Source: Pseudonocardia sp. N23
GTDB lineage: Bacteria > Actinomycetota > Actinomycetes > Mycobacteriales > Pseudonocardiaceae
Reading direction: 5' to 3'
NCBI RefSeq assembly: GCF_002583555.1
Contig: NZ_BEGX01000061.1
Coordinates: forward strand, 1-47,470
Length of the DNA stretch: 47,470 bases
Made by a program: the position numbers and the translations under genes. Shown here one piece after another: positions 31,183 to 40,493 of the stretch. The first letter of the stretch is position 1; every line of letters begins with the position of its first letter. The notes beneath the pieces are model-generated. The model was not told the origin of the DNA. It saw only the letters and a program-made list of their open reading frames with translations, and did no database searches.

Positions 31183-31188
31183 TAACCT
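31183..31188 (+). promoter_or_regulatory. Candidate -10 box of metH
   Basis: TAACCT, 7 nt upstream of GTG 31196. No Shine-Dalgarno and no riboswitch are present between box and start. Confidence 0.55.
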
Positions 31189-31195
31189 TGTCGGC

Positions 31196-34100
31196 GTGCC
31201 CGCACAGAACCCGAACCGTCTCCCCGACGGCCACGACACATCTCTGCTCCACACGCTCGCCGAGCGTGTCGTCGTCGCGGACGGTGCCATGGGCACGATG
31301 TTGCAGGACGCCGACCTGACGCTCGACGACTTCGCCGGGCTCGAGGGCTGCAACGAGATCCTCAACGACACCCGCCCCGACGTCGTCCGGCACATCCACA
31401 CGGCCTACCTCGAGGCCGGCGCCGACGCCGTCGAGACGAACACGTTCGGCGCCAACCTGCCCAACCTCGCCGAGTACGACATCCCCGAACGCATCCGGGA
31501 GCTCGCCGAGAAGGGCGCCCGGCTGGCCCGGCAGGCCGCCGACGAGGCCTCCACCGCCGACCGGCCGCGCTACGTCCTCGGCTCGGTCGGGCCCGGCACG
31601 AAGCTGCCGACGCTGGGCCACGAGTCGTTCGCCCGGCTGCGCGACGCCTACACCGAGTGCGGCATCGGACTGCTCGCCGGCGGGGCCGACGCGTTCGTCG
31701 TCGAGACCTGCCAGGACCTGCTGCAGGTCAAGGCCGCCGTGCTGGGCGTGCAGCGGGCCATGGTCGCCGAAGGCCGGCGCATCCCGATCATCACCCAGGT
31801 CACCGTCGAGACCACCGGCACGATGCTCCTGGGCAGCGAGATCGGCGCCGCGCTCACGGCCCTCGAACCGCTGGGCATCGACCTCATCGGCCTCAACTGC
31901 GCCACCGGCCCCGCCGAGATGAGCGAGCACCTGCGGACGTTGTCCAAGCACGCCCGCATCCCGCTGTCGGTCATGCCCAACGCCGGGCTGCCCCAGCTGG
32001 GCCCGAACGGCGCCGTCTACCCGCTGTCGGCCGAGGAGCTGGCCGAGGCGTTGTCGACGTTCGTGCGCGACTACGGTCTGCGCCTCGTCGGCGGCTGCTG
32101 CGGCACCACGCCCGCGCACGTCCGTGCGGTGGCCGACGCCGTCGCCGCCGTGACGCCCGCCCAGCGGGACCCGCGGCCCGAGCCCGGCGTCAGCTCGCTC
32201 TACGCGCCGGTGCCGTTCCGCCAGGACACCTCGGTGCTCATGGTGGGGGAGCGGACCAACGCCAACGGCTCCAAGGCCTTCCGCGACGCGATGATCGAGG
32301 AGCGCTGGGACGACTGCGTCGCCATCGCCCGCGAGCAGACCCGCGACGGCGCCCACATGATCGACCTGAACATCGACTACGTCGGCCGCGACGGCGTCGC
32401 CGACATGGCCGAGATGGCCGGGCGGCTGGCGACGGCGTCCACGCTCCCGATCATGATCGACTCGACCGAGCCGGAGGTGCTGCAGGCCGGCCTCGAACGC
32501 CTCGGCGGGCGCTGCATCGTCAACTCGGTCAACTACGAGGACGGCGACGGCCCCGAGTCGCGGTTCCAGCGCGCGATGGCGCTGGTGCGCGAGCACGGTG
32601 CCGCGGTCGTCGCGCTGTGCATCGACGAGGAGGGCCAGGCCCGCACCGCGGACTGGAAGGTCCGCGTCGCCGACCGGCTGATCACCGACCTCACCACGAA
32701 CCACGGCATGCACGTCGAGGACATCGTCGTCGACACCCTGACCTTCCCGATCACGACGGGCCAGGAGGAGGTGCGCCGCGACGCCCTGGAGACCATCGAG
32801 GCGATCCGGGACCTCAAGCGCCTCCACCCCACCGTGCAGACGACGCTGGGCATCTCCAACGTGTCCTTCGGCCTCAACGCCGCAGCCCGGCAGGTCCTCA
32901 ACTCGGTGTTCCTGCACGAGTGCGTGAACGCCGGCCTCGACACCGCGATCGTGCACGCCTCGAAGATCCTGCCGATGGCCAAGATCGCCGACGAGCAGCG
33001 CTCGGTTGCGCTCGACCTCGTCTACGACCGCCGCCGCGAGGGCTACGACCCGCTGTCGCGGTTCATGGAGCTGTTCGAGGGAGTCACCGCGTCCTCGGCC
33101 AAGGCCGGGCGCGCGGAGCAGCTGGCGGCGCTGCCGCTGTTCGAGCGCCTGGAGCGGCGCATCGTCGACGGCGAGCGCGTCGGCCTGGAGGCCGACCTCG
33201 ACAGCGGGCTCGACGAGCGCCCCGCCCTCGAGATCATCAACGACACACTGCTCGCCGGGATGAAGACCGTCGGCGAGCTGTTCGGGTCGGGGCAGATGCA
33301 GCTGCCGTTCGTGCTGCAGAGCGCCGAGGTCATGAAGGCCGCCGTCGCCCACCTCGAACCGCACATGGAGAAGACCGACTCCGACGGCAAGGGCACGATC
33401 GTGCTGGCCACGGTCAAGGGCGACGTGCACGACATCGGCAAGAACCTCGTCGACATCATCCTGAGCAACAACGGCTACACGGTGGTCAACCTCGGCATCA
33501 AGCAGCCGATCTCGACGATCCTCACCGCCGCCGAGGAGCACCGCGCGCACGCCGTCGGCATGTCCGGGCTGCTGGTCAAGTCGACGGTGATCATGAAGGA
33601 GAACCTCCAGGAGATGAACTCCCGGGGGGTCGCGAAGAAGCTGCCCGTGCTCCTCGGCGGCGCCGCCCTGACCCGTTCCTACGTCGAGAACGACCTGTCC
33701 GACGTCTACGACGGCCGCGTCTCCTACGCCCGCGACGCTTTCGAGGGTCTGCGTCTGATGGACGCCACGATGGCCCGCGCCCGCGGCGACGCACCCGAGG
33801 TCGACCCGGAGGAGGAGGCCAAGGCCGCCGAGCGCAGGGCCCGCCACGAACGCTCCAAGCGGATCGCGGCCAAGCGCAAGGCCGCCGAGGCCGAGGCCGC
33901 CGGGCCGCTGCCCGAGCGCTCCGACGTCGCGCTCGACAACCCGCTGCCCACGCCGCCGTTCTGGGGCACCCGCGTCGTCAAGGGCATCGCCGTCTCCGAG
34001 TACGCGGGGATGGTCGACGAGCGCGCCCTGTTCCTCGGGCAGTGGGGGCTGCGCGGCGCCAAGGGCGGCTCCGGGCCCAGCTACGAGGAGCTCGTCGAGA

Positions 34101-34780
34101 CCGAGGGCCGTCCGCGCGTGCGGTACTGGCTCGACCGGCTCGCCACCGAGGGCGTCCTCGCCAACGCCGCCGTCGTCTACGGGTACTTCCCGGCGGTGGC
34201 GGTGCGCGACGAGCTCGTCGTGCTCACCGAGCCGCGGGCCGATGCCCCCGAGCGGTACCGGTTCGCGTTCCCGCGCCAGCGCCGCGACCGCAACCTGTGC
34301 CTCGCCGACTTCTGGCGCCCCCGCGACGTCGCCATCACCAACAGCGAGGTCGACGTGCTGCCGTTGCAGCTGGTGACGATGGGCCGGCCCATCGCCGACT
34401 ACGCCAACGAGCTGTTCGCCAAGAACGCCTACCGCGACTACCTCGAGGTGCACGGGCTCAGCGTCCAGCTCACGGAGGCGCTCGCGGAGTTCTGGCACAA
34501 GCGCGTCCGCGAGGAGCTCACCTGGTCCACCGGCCGCAACCTCGCCGAGGAGGACCCCGAGAACGTCGAGGAGTTCTTCAAGCTCGGCTACCGCGGCGCC
34601 CGCTACTCCCTCGGCTACGGCGCCTGCCCGAACCTCGAGGACCGCACCAAGATCGTCGACATGCTCGAGCCGGGCCGGATCGGCGTCGGGCTGTCCGAGG
34701 AGCTGCAGCTGCATCCCGAGCAGTCCACCGACGCGCTCGTGGCCCACCACCCGGAGGCGAAGTACTTCAATGCCGGGTGA
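31196..34780 (+). CDS. metH: Cobalamin-dependent methionine synthase MetH
   Basis: A 1194-residue modular enzyme that methylates homocysteine using methyl-tetrahydrofolate via methylcobalamin. In order: the homocysteine module (about 15-325) with ADGAMGTMLQ and zinc-binding Cys in GLNCATG and GGCCGTTPAH; the folate module (about 345-640) with MVGERTNANGSKAFRDAM; the cobalamin cap and Rossmann module with GDVHDIGKNLV, whose His745 is the lower cobalt ligand; and the C-terminal activation domain with RGARYSLGYGACPNLEDR, which binds AdoMet. A Lys/Ala/Arg-rich linker (about 870-900) joins the last two. GTG 31196 is set by the -10 box and by homology. The cbiMQO metal transporter could supply cobalt for its cofactor. 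Confidence 0.98.
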   Translation: MPAQNPNRLPDGHDTSLLHTLAERVVVADGAMGTMLQDADLTLDDFAGLEGCNEILNDTRPDVVRHIHTAYLEAGADAVETNTFGANLPNLAEYDIPERIRELAEKGARLARQAADEASTADRPRYVLGSVGPGTKLPTLGHESFARLRDAYTECGIGLLAGGADAFVVETCQDLLQVKAAVLGVQRAMVAEGRRIPIITQVTVETTGTMLLGSEIGAALTALEPLGIDLIGLNCATGPAEMSEHLRTLSKHARIPLSVMPNAGLPQLGPNGAVYPLSAEELAEALSTFVRDYGLRLVGGCCGTTPAHVRAVADAVAAVTPAQRDPRPEPGVSSLYAPVPFRQDTSVLMVGERTNANGSKAFRDAMIEERWDDCVAIAREQTRDGAHMIDLNIDYVGRDGVADMAEMAGRLATASTLPIMIDSTEPEVLQAGLERLGGRCIVNSVNYEDGDGPESRFQRAMALVREHGAAVVALCIDEEGQARTADWKVRVADRLITDLTTNHGMHVEDIVVDTLTFPITTGQEEVRRDALETIEAIRDLKRLHPTVQTTLGISNVSFGLNAAARQVLNSVFLHECVNAGLDTAIVHASKILPMAKIADEQRSVALDLVYDRRREGYDPLSRFMELFEGVTASSAKAGRAEQLAALPLFERLERRIVDGERVGLEADLDSGLDERPALEIINDTLLAGMKTVGELFGSGQMQLPFVLQSAEVMKAAVAHLEPHMEKTDSDGKGTIVLATVKGDVHDIGKNLVDIILSNNGYTVVNLGIKQPISTILTAAEEHRAHAVGMSGLLVKSTVIMKENLQEMNSRGVAKKLPVLLGGAALTRSYVENDLSDVYDGRVSYARDAFEGLRLMDATMARARGDAPEVDPEEEAKAAERRARHERSKRIAAKRKAAEAEAAGPLPERSDVALDNPLPTPPFWGTRVVKGIAVSEYAGMVDERALFLGQWGLRGAKGGSGPSYEELVETEGRPRVRYWLDRLATEGVLANAAVVYGYFPAVAVRDELVVLTEPRADAPERYRFAFPRQRRDRNLCLADFWRPRDVAITNSEVDVLPLQLVTMGRPIADYANELFAKNAYRDYLEVHGLSVQLTEALAEFWHKRVREELTWSTGRNLAEEDPENVEEFFKLGYRGARYSLGYGACPNLEDRTKIVDMLEPGRIGVGLSEELQLHPEQSTDALVAHHPEAKYFNAG

Positions 34781-35471
34781 CATGCCGGCCGCGGTCCTGT
34801 TCGACATGGACGGCACGCTCGTCGACTCCGAGAAGCTGTGGGACCGCTCGCTCGTCGACACCCTGGGGTGGCTGGGTGGCGGACCGCTTCGCGACGAGGC
34901 GCGCCGCGAGACCGTCGGCGGCAACCTCGACTTCAGCGTCCGCACGCTGCTGCGCGAGGCGGGTGTCGAGGCGACCCCGACACGCGTCGCGGACACGGCG
35001 GCACACCTGGTCGCGCGCACCGAGGAGCTGTTCCTGCGCGGGCTGCCGTGGCGGCCCGGTGCGCGGGAGCTGCTCGTCGCGATCCACGGCGCCGGCGTCC
35101 CCGCGGCCCTCGTCACCAACACCGGACGCCGGCTCACCGACCTCGCGCTGCGCACCATCGGCACCGGGTGGTTCGCGGCGACCGTCTGCGGCGACGAGGT
35201 CGCGCACGGCAAACCCGCACCCGACGTCTACCTGCGTGCCGCCGAGCTGCTCGGCGTCGCGCCCGGGGACTGTCTTGCCGTCGAGGACTCCCCGACGGGG
35301 GCCGCGGCCGCCGAGGCGGCGGGCGCGGTCGTGCTCGTGGTCCCGTGCGAGGTCCCGGTGCCCGACGGGCCGCTGCGCACCCGCCGCGACACCCTCGCCG
35401 GGCTCGGCGTCGACGGCCTCGCCCGGCTGTTCACCGACGTGCGTGCCCCGTCGGCCGGCCCCGCCCGCTGA
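34770..35471 (+). CDS. HAD family phosphatase
   Basis: A 233-residue haloacid dehalogenase-fold hydrolase of the beta-phosphoglucomutase-like subgroup. Motif I is VLFDMDGTLVDSEKLW (nucleophile Asp), motif II LVTNTG, motif III GKPAPDVYL (Lys) and motif IV LAVEDSPTGAAAAEAAG (acid residues). A helical cap lies between motifs I and II. ATG 34770 overlaps the metH end by 11 bp and has GGAGG at 34753-34757; ATG 34782, just after the metH stop, gives MPAAVLFDMDG and is equally plausible. The substrate is unknown. Tight coupling to metH is conserved in mycobacteria as recalled. Confidence 0.92.
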   Translation: MPGDMPAAVLFDMDGTLVDSEKLWDRSLVDTLGWLGGGPLRDEARRETVGGNLDFSVRTLLREAGVEATPTRVADTAAHLVARTEELFLRGLPWRPGARELLVAIHGAGVPAALVTNTGRRLTDLALRTIGTGWFAATVCGDEVAHGKPAPDVYLRAAELLGVAPGDCLAVEDSPTGAAAAEAAGAVVLVVPCEVPVPDGPLRTRRDTLAGLGVDGLARLFTDVRAPSAGPAR

Positions 35472-35475
35472 GCCC

Positions 35476-35642
35476 CCGCTGCGGGTACCGCTCGGCGCGC
35501 ACAGGCTGGTGTATACCCTCCTGACCTGGGGGTGTCCGCGCCATCCGGCGCACCACAGCCCCCGGTGAAAGCAACCACACGATGCCGATTTCGTGGCCGC
35601 CGGGACGACCGACGACACTGAGCGCGGAAGGAGATACTCCAC
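35476..35642 (+). promoter_or_regulatory. hisE upstream region with stem-loop and a His-containing mini-ORF
   Basis: The gap between the HAD gene and hisE holds a nested stem-loop: the inner stem GCGCC-ATCC-GGCGC (about 35537-35550) lies inside a longer GGGGGTG/CACC...CCCCC pairing (about 35528-35563). A 19-codon frame (GTG 35509 to TGA 35566-35568) ends CPRHPAHHSPR, with three His codons inside the stem-loop. TATACC at 35512-35517 is the best -10 candidate and, if used, would start transcription after the mini-ORF's GTG. It may be a terminator for the metH unit, a his leader, or both. Confidence 0.3.
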
Positions 35643-35906
35643 GTGAAGACTTTCGACGGGCTCTTCGCCGAGCTCAGTGACAAGGCCGTGACGCGGCCCG
35701 ACGGTTCCGGCACGGTCGCCGCCCTCGATGCCGGCGTCCACGCCCAGGGCAAGAAGCTGCTCGAGGAGGCCGGTGAGGTCTGGCTGGCCGCCGAGCACGA
35801 GTCCGACGATGCACTGGCCGAAGAGATCTCGCAGCTGCTCTACCGCGCACAGGTGATCATGATCGGCCGCGGGATCACCCTCGACCACGTCTACAAGTAC
35901 CTCTGA
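35643..35906 (+). CDS. hisE: Phosphoribosyl-ATP pyrophosphatase HisE
   Basis: An 87-residue all-helical enzyme for the second step of histidine synthesis, hydrolysing PR-ATP to [58 protein letters not shown] holds the metal-binding Glu residues of the MazG-like fold ([13 protein letters not shown]), and [20 protein letters not shown] completes the site. GTG 35643 is preceded by AAGGAG with an 8-9 base gap. hisG follows 37 nt downstream, the same hisE-hisG pair as in mycobacteria (Rv2122c-Rv2121c). Confidence 0.97.
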   Translation: MKTFDGLFAELSDKAVTRPDGSGTVAALDAGVHAQGKKLLEEAGEVWLAAEHESDDALAEEISQLLYRAQVIMIGRGITLDHVYKYL

Positions 35907-35943
35907 CCGACCGACCCCACGCAGTCCGAAAGTAGGAACCCCG

Positions 35944-36828
35944 ATGCTCCGCGTCGCGCTCCCGAACAAGGGCACCCTCGCCGAGCCCGCCAGCACCATG
36001 ATGCGGGAGGCCGGGTACCGGCAGCGCTCCGACTCGCGCGATCTCAGCATGATCGACGAGGAGAACCAGATCGAGTTCTTCTACCTGCGACCCAAGGACA
36101 TCTCCACCTACGTCGGCTCCGGGGACCTGCAGCTCGGCATCACCGGGCACGACCTGATGGAGGAGTCCGGGAGCCAGGTGCAGCCGGTGCTCCCGCTCGG
36201 GTTCGGCGCGTCGAAGTTCCGCTTCGCCGTCCCCGCCGACGAGGACTGGACGATCGACGACCTCGACGGCAAGACGATCGCCACGTCCTACCCGCGGCTC
36301 GTCCGCTCCCACCTCAGCGGTAAGCGCATCGGCGCGAACATCATCAAGCTCGACGGTGCCGTCGAGATCTCGGTGCAGCTCGGCCTGGCCGATGCCATCG
36401 CCGACGTCGTCTCCTCCGGCCGCACGCTGCGCCAGCACGGCCTGAAGGTCATCGGTGACCCGATCGCGGAGTCGGAGGCCACGCTCATCGAGCGCGAGCC
36501 CCGCCTCGACCGGCACGAGGCCGACGAGGTCAAGGCGGCCAAGCGGATCTTCACCGAGCGGCTGCGCGGCGTCGTCTTCGCCCGCATGTACCTGATGCTC
36601 GACTACGACTGCCCCAAGGACGTGCTGTCCCAGGCCACCGCCATCACGCCCGGCCTGCAGTCGCCGACCATCGCACCGCTCGAGCGTGAGGGCTGGGTCG
36701 CCGTCCGGTCGATGGTCACCAAGCGCGAGTCCAACGCCGTCATGGACAAGCTGGCCGCCACCGGCGCCCGCGCGATCCTGACCTCGGAGATCCGCTCCTG
36801 CCGCGCGGTCACGTCCTCCGAGGACTGA
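35944..36828 (+). CDS. hisG: ATP phosphoribosyltransferase HisG (long form)
   Basis: A 294-residue enzyme that catalyses the committed step of histidine synthesis (ATP plus PRPP to PR-ATP). [16 protein letters not shown] is the usual N-terminus; [16 protein letters not shown] and [28 protein letters not shown] (PRPP loop [19 protein letters not shown]) are in the catalytic domains. The length and the C-terminal segment ([32 protein letters not shown]) show the long form with its own regulatory domain for histidine feedback, so no HisZ is needed. ATG 35944 has a modest GGAAC ribosome binding site. It converges on the thioesterase gene with a 15-bp gap. Confidence 0.98.
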   Translation: MLRVALPNKGTLAEPASTMMREAGYRQRSDSRDLSMIDEENQIEFFYLRPKDISTYVGSGDLQLGITGHDLMEESGSQVQPVLPLGFGASKFRFAVPADEDWTIDDLDGKTIATSYPRLVRSHLSGKRIGANIIKLDGAVEISVQLGLADAIADVVSSGRTLRQHGLKVIGDPIAESEATLIEREPRLDRHEADEVKAAKRIFTERLRGVVFARMYLMLDYDCPKDVLSQATAITPGLQSPTIAPLEREGWVAVRSMVTKRESNAVMDKLAATGARAILTSEIRSCRAVTSSED

Positions 36829-36843
36829 CCGCGGGGTCCGCTG

Positions 36844-37659
36844 TCAGCGGGGGCCGACCGTGAGGGCCTGTGTGGCGCGGCCGGTGTGCCCGGCCGCGTC
36901 GTGCAGCACCGCCGACACCGTCCCCGCTCCCGACGGCCCGATGACCGTCGCCGCGTCGACGCCGATCCACTCGCCGACGGGCGCGCGGTGCACGTGCAGG
37001 CTCAGCTCGGTGTTCACGAACAGCCACGACCGCAGGTCCAGTGGTGCCGCGATGCCGTTCGCCGAGTCGGCCGCCACGACCAGCCGCTGCAGCGGCGACG
37101 GCTCCTCGCCCGCCACCAGCGGCACCCGCTGGCGCACCCACGCCCGGCCCGGCCCCGGCTCGCCCAACGCGCCCGACAGCCAGCGCCACTCGATCATGTC
37201 CATGAACCCGGGCAGCCAGCCCTCCGGACGGGCGTCCTGCAGCACGGCGTCCTCGGGGCCGGCGATCGCCGGCGCCGTCCCGACGACGACCTCCGACGTG
37301 TCCGCGGGGGCGAACCGCCAACCCCTGGCCTGCAGCACCATCCGGCCCCCGGCCAGCATCTCCGCCTGCAGCAGCTCGATCCGCCGTCCCGGGCGCAGCA
37401 CCTGCGCCCGCACCTCGACGTCGCCTGCCGGGATCCTGCCCAGCACCTCCGTCGTGACCCGGGCCAGCGACAGCGGCACCTCCGGGTCCGGCTGCGGCCG
37501 CTGCTCCATCGCCCGTACCAGCAACGCCGACGGCGGCCCGGCATGCTGGGCGTCGGCGAACCACGGCCCCGTCGTCGAGTACGTCGCGTGGAACAGGCCC
37601 GTGCCGGGGTCACGGGGGTCCGGGTCCAGGGGAAGGTAGAACGGCTCCGCTTCGCTCAC
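36844..37659 (-). CDS. Acyl-CoA thioesterase family protein (double hotdog)
   Basis: A 271-residue protein of the TesB-like/thioesterase group. FHATYSTTGPWFADAQHAGPPSALLVRAME, LSLARVTTEVLGRIPAGDVEVRAQVLRPGRRIELLQAEML and the second half with SPLQRLVVAADSANGIAAPLDLRSWLFVNTELSLHVHRAPVGEWIGVDAATVIGPSGAG match actinobacterial proteins annotated as thioesterase family. Two hotdog repeats are expected. GTG 37659 is preferred because CATGAT lies 6 nt upstream; GTG 37677 adds six residues. It follows the RecB-like gene in the same direction with a short gap. The substrate is unknown. Confidence 0.87.
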   Translation of the reverse strand: MSEAEPFYLPLDPDPRDPGTGLFHATYSTTGPWFADAQHAGPPSALLVRAMEQRPQPDPEVPLSLARVTTEVLGRIPAGDVEVRAQVLRPGRRIELLQAEMLAGGRMVLQARGWRFAPADTSEVVVGTAPAIAGPEDAVLQDARPEGWLPGFMDMIEWRWLSGALGEPGPGRAWVRQRVPLVAGEEPSPLQRLVVAADSANGIAAPLDLRSWLFVNTELSLHVHRAPVGEWIGVDAATVIGPSGAGTVSAVLHDAAGHTGRATQALTVGPR

Positions 37660-37689
37660 GCCCCGATCATGCGCCACCCGCCGATCGTG

Positions 37690-38856
37690 TCAGGTGTCGC
37701 CCGGCGGCGGGGCCGTGACGAGATCCGGGTCGACGTCCGGCCAGCCGGGGTACGGCGGCGGTGTGCCGCCCCACTCCGGGCACACCGCCCGGTGCGCGCA
37801 GAACCGGCACGCCGAGCCGCGGCGCGGTGCGAAGTCCCCGGTCCGGCCCGCCGCGCGGATCGCATCCCACAACGCAGCCAGGATGTGGGAGAACCGCTCC
37901 AGCTCGCCGCGGTCGGGGGAGTAGCTCAGCCACTCGCCCGAGCGCAGGTACAGCAGCCGCAGCTCGCCCGGAACGACACCGCGCTCGTGCAGCAGGGTCA
38001 GCGCGTAGAACTTCAGCTGGAACATCGCCGCGGCCTCGCCGTACTCGCCCGGTGACCGGCCCGTCTTGTAGTCGACGACCCGCAGGCCGCCGTCGGGCAG
38101 CGCGTCGACCCGGTCGACGAAGCCGCGCAGCAGCAGCCCGTCGCCGAGGTCGGACTCCACGCGCAGCTCCACCGCGTCGGCGGTGACCTCTCGGGGGTCC
38201 TCCAGCGCGAAGTAGGCCTCCACGAGATCGCGGGCGGAACCGAACCAGTCGGCGAACCCGATCCGGTCCTCCCGCGCGGCGGCGTCGGCCCCGGCCGGTC
38301 CGTCCCCGTTCGCGGGTCCGCCCGTCGTGCCCGCGTCGGTGCTGCCGGGATCGGGGGACCGGAGCTCGACGGTCCCGGCTTCGACGGGCCGCGGCTCGCC
38401 GGGCCCGTGCCGGGGGTTGGCCGTCGCCGGACCGGCTGCGGCCTCGGTGGCGGCCGGGAGCGGCCCGAACAAGGCATCGGAGATGGCGGGCCAGGCGATC
38501 ACGAGGTCGACCCAAGCCGGGCCGACGAGCGCCGTCGCCGCGGCGGGGGTGCGCTCGGGTGCGGGCAGCGCGAACAGGCGCTCCAGCACGGAGTGCACCA
38601 GCGTCCCCCGCAGCTGCGCCGGAGTGGGGTGCTCGGGGAGGCGGTCGATCGCCCGGAACCGGTAGAGCAACGGACAGGCCCGGAAGTCGCTCGCCCGCGA
38701 CGGCGACAACGCCGGTCGCCGCCGCACCGGCACGGCCTCCCCGGGCGCCGCGGCCCCGGACGGTGGTCCCGACTCCGGCTCGGCGGGCATCGCGGGAGTC
38801 GCAGCGGCTGGGCACGGCGCTGCCACGTCGGCGGCGCGCACTCCCGGCTCGGTCAC
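37690..38856 (-). CDS. RecB-like PD-(D/E)XK nuclease with Fe-S cluster motif
   Basis: A 388-residue nuclease resembling Rv2119. SPSRASDFRACPLLYRFRAID supplies the first Cys, and SACRFCAHRAVCPEW near the C-terminus supplies three more, the AddB/Cas4-like arrangement that usually ligates a 4Fe-4S cluster. Nuclease residues are in RGTLVHSVLERLF, RGFVDRVDALPDG and LRVVDYKTG. A Pro/Gly/Thr-rich insertion of about 60 residues (about 140-205) interrupts the helical part and looks disordered. GTG 38856 lies 7 nt after TACGGT. It probably processes DNA ends as a stand-alone exonuclease; no helicase partner is adjacent. The thioesterase gene follows. Confidence 0.92.
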   Translation of the reverse strand: MTEPGVRAADVAAPCPAAATPAMPAEPESGPPSGAAAPGEAVPVRRRPALSPSRASDFRACPLLYRFRAIDRLPEHPTPAQLRGTLVHSVLERLFALPAPERTPAAATALVGPAWVDLVIAWPAISDALFGPLPAATEAAAGPATANPRHGPGEPRPVEAGTVELRSPDPGSTDAGTTGGPANGDGPAGADAAAREDRIGFADWFGSARDLVEAYFALEDPREVTADAVELRVESDLGDGLLLRGFVDRVDALPDGGLRVVDYKTGRSPGEYGEAAAMFQLKFYALTLLHERGVVPGELRLLYLRSGEWLSYSPDRGELERFSHILAALWDAIRAAGRTGDFAPRRGSACRFCAHRAVCPEWGGTPPPYPGWPDVDPDLVTAPPPGDT

Positions 38857-38863
38857 GAGGACA

Positions 38864-38869
38864 ACCGTA
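38864..38869 (-). promoter_or_regulatory. Candidate -10 box of the RecB-like gene
   Basis: TACGGT on the minus strand, 7 nt upstream of GTG 38856. Confidence 0.5.
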
Positions 38870-38948
38870 TGCGGTCGTCCCGACACTCCTGGACGCCGAC
38901 GCCACCACCCCGGACGCCGCCTGTGACCGGCCGCGCGCGGGGCCCGCA

Positions 38949-39163
38949 CGCAACCCCGTTGCGGTCACCGACCCGTCCGTCCACGACAACGACGTTGCAC
39001 AGGGCACCCGGCGCAACGTCACTGCTGCCCGGACCGGAGATCGCAAGCGATGCGGTTGCACCCGAGCCCCCGGGCGCAACGTCACTGCTGCCCGGGACCG
39101 GAGATCGCAGCGGTGAGGTTGCGGTCGGCCTCGACCTCGCGGATGACGTCCCGGGCCGAGGCA
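38949..39163. repeat. Direct repeat and clustered GTTGC/GCAAC inverted pairs
   Basis: A unit beginning GGCGCAACGTCACTGCTGCC and ending GGAGATCGCA occurs at 39010-39045 and 39073-39109, identical apart from one extra G. Around it are inverted pairs: CGCAAC-CCC-GTTGCG at 38949-38963, GACGTTGC/GCAACGTC around 38991-39020, and further GTTGC/GCAAC pairs extending to about 39163. The spacing between repeat starts is 63 bp. Confidence 0.7.
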
Positions 39164-39265
39164 ACGAGGCCGCGTCGCTGCCGTCCCGGTCGGCTCCGTG
39201 GGCCCGCACACCACAGGCTCGTCGGCGCGCATCGCCGGCACCCCCTACGGAGGCCCGGGGCCTGA

Positions 39266-40330
<1,065 letters not shown>

Positions 40331-40340
40331 CGACGGACAG

Positions 40341-40371
40341 CCCAGTGCCGGGCGACCACCCGGTTACTGGG
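40341..40371 (+). terminator. Stem-loop after trmI
   Basis: CCCAGT and CCGGG (40341-40346, 40348-40352) pair with CCCGG and ACTGGG (4059-63 and 66-71 of the same block, i.e. 40359-40363 and 40366-40371) around a six-base loop, with small bulges. It begins 10 nt after the trmI stop and has no T-tract; a terminator without T-run is plausible. Confidence 0.45.
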
Positions 40372-40458
40372 TCAGGACAACGACGTGTCGTCAAGGTGCC
40401 GTCCGGCTGAGTGACGGATCACCGATTCGACGCAACACGCAACTCCCGCATCTCCGGG

Positions 40459-40464
40459 TACCGT
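40459..40464 (+). promoter_or_regulatory. Candidate -10 box of arc
   Basis: TACCGT, 29 nt upstream of the arc GTG. Transcripts starting about 7 nt after it would contain the strong ribosome binding site GGAGGGAGG at 40480-40488. Confidence 0.45.
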
Positions 40465-40493
40465 ATGGAAACGGAACACGGAGGGAGGATGCC

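Noticed and set aside
31145..35212. A very long open frame antisense to metH
   Set aside because: High-GC genes produce long antisense frames. The metH reading shows every family motif, while the antisense product is a low-complexity mix rich in Arg, Leu, Gly and Val with no motif.
35521..35565. T-box riboswitch before hisE
   Set aside because: TGGGGGTGTCCGCG resembles the T-box consensus at only 9 of 13 fixed positions, misses the UGG anticodon-end pairing bases, and no Stem I features were seen.
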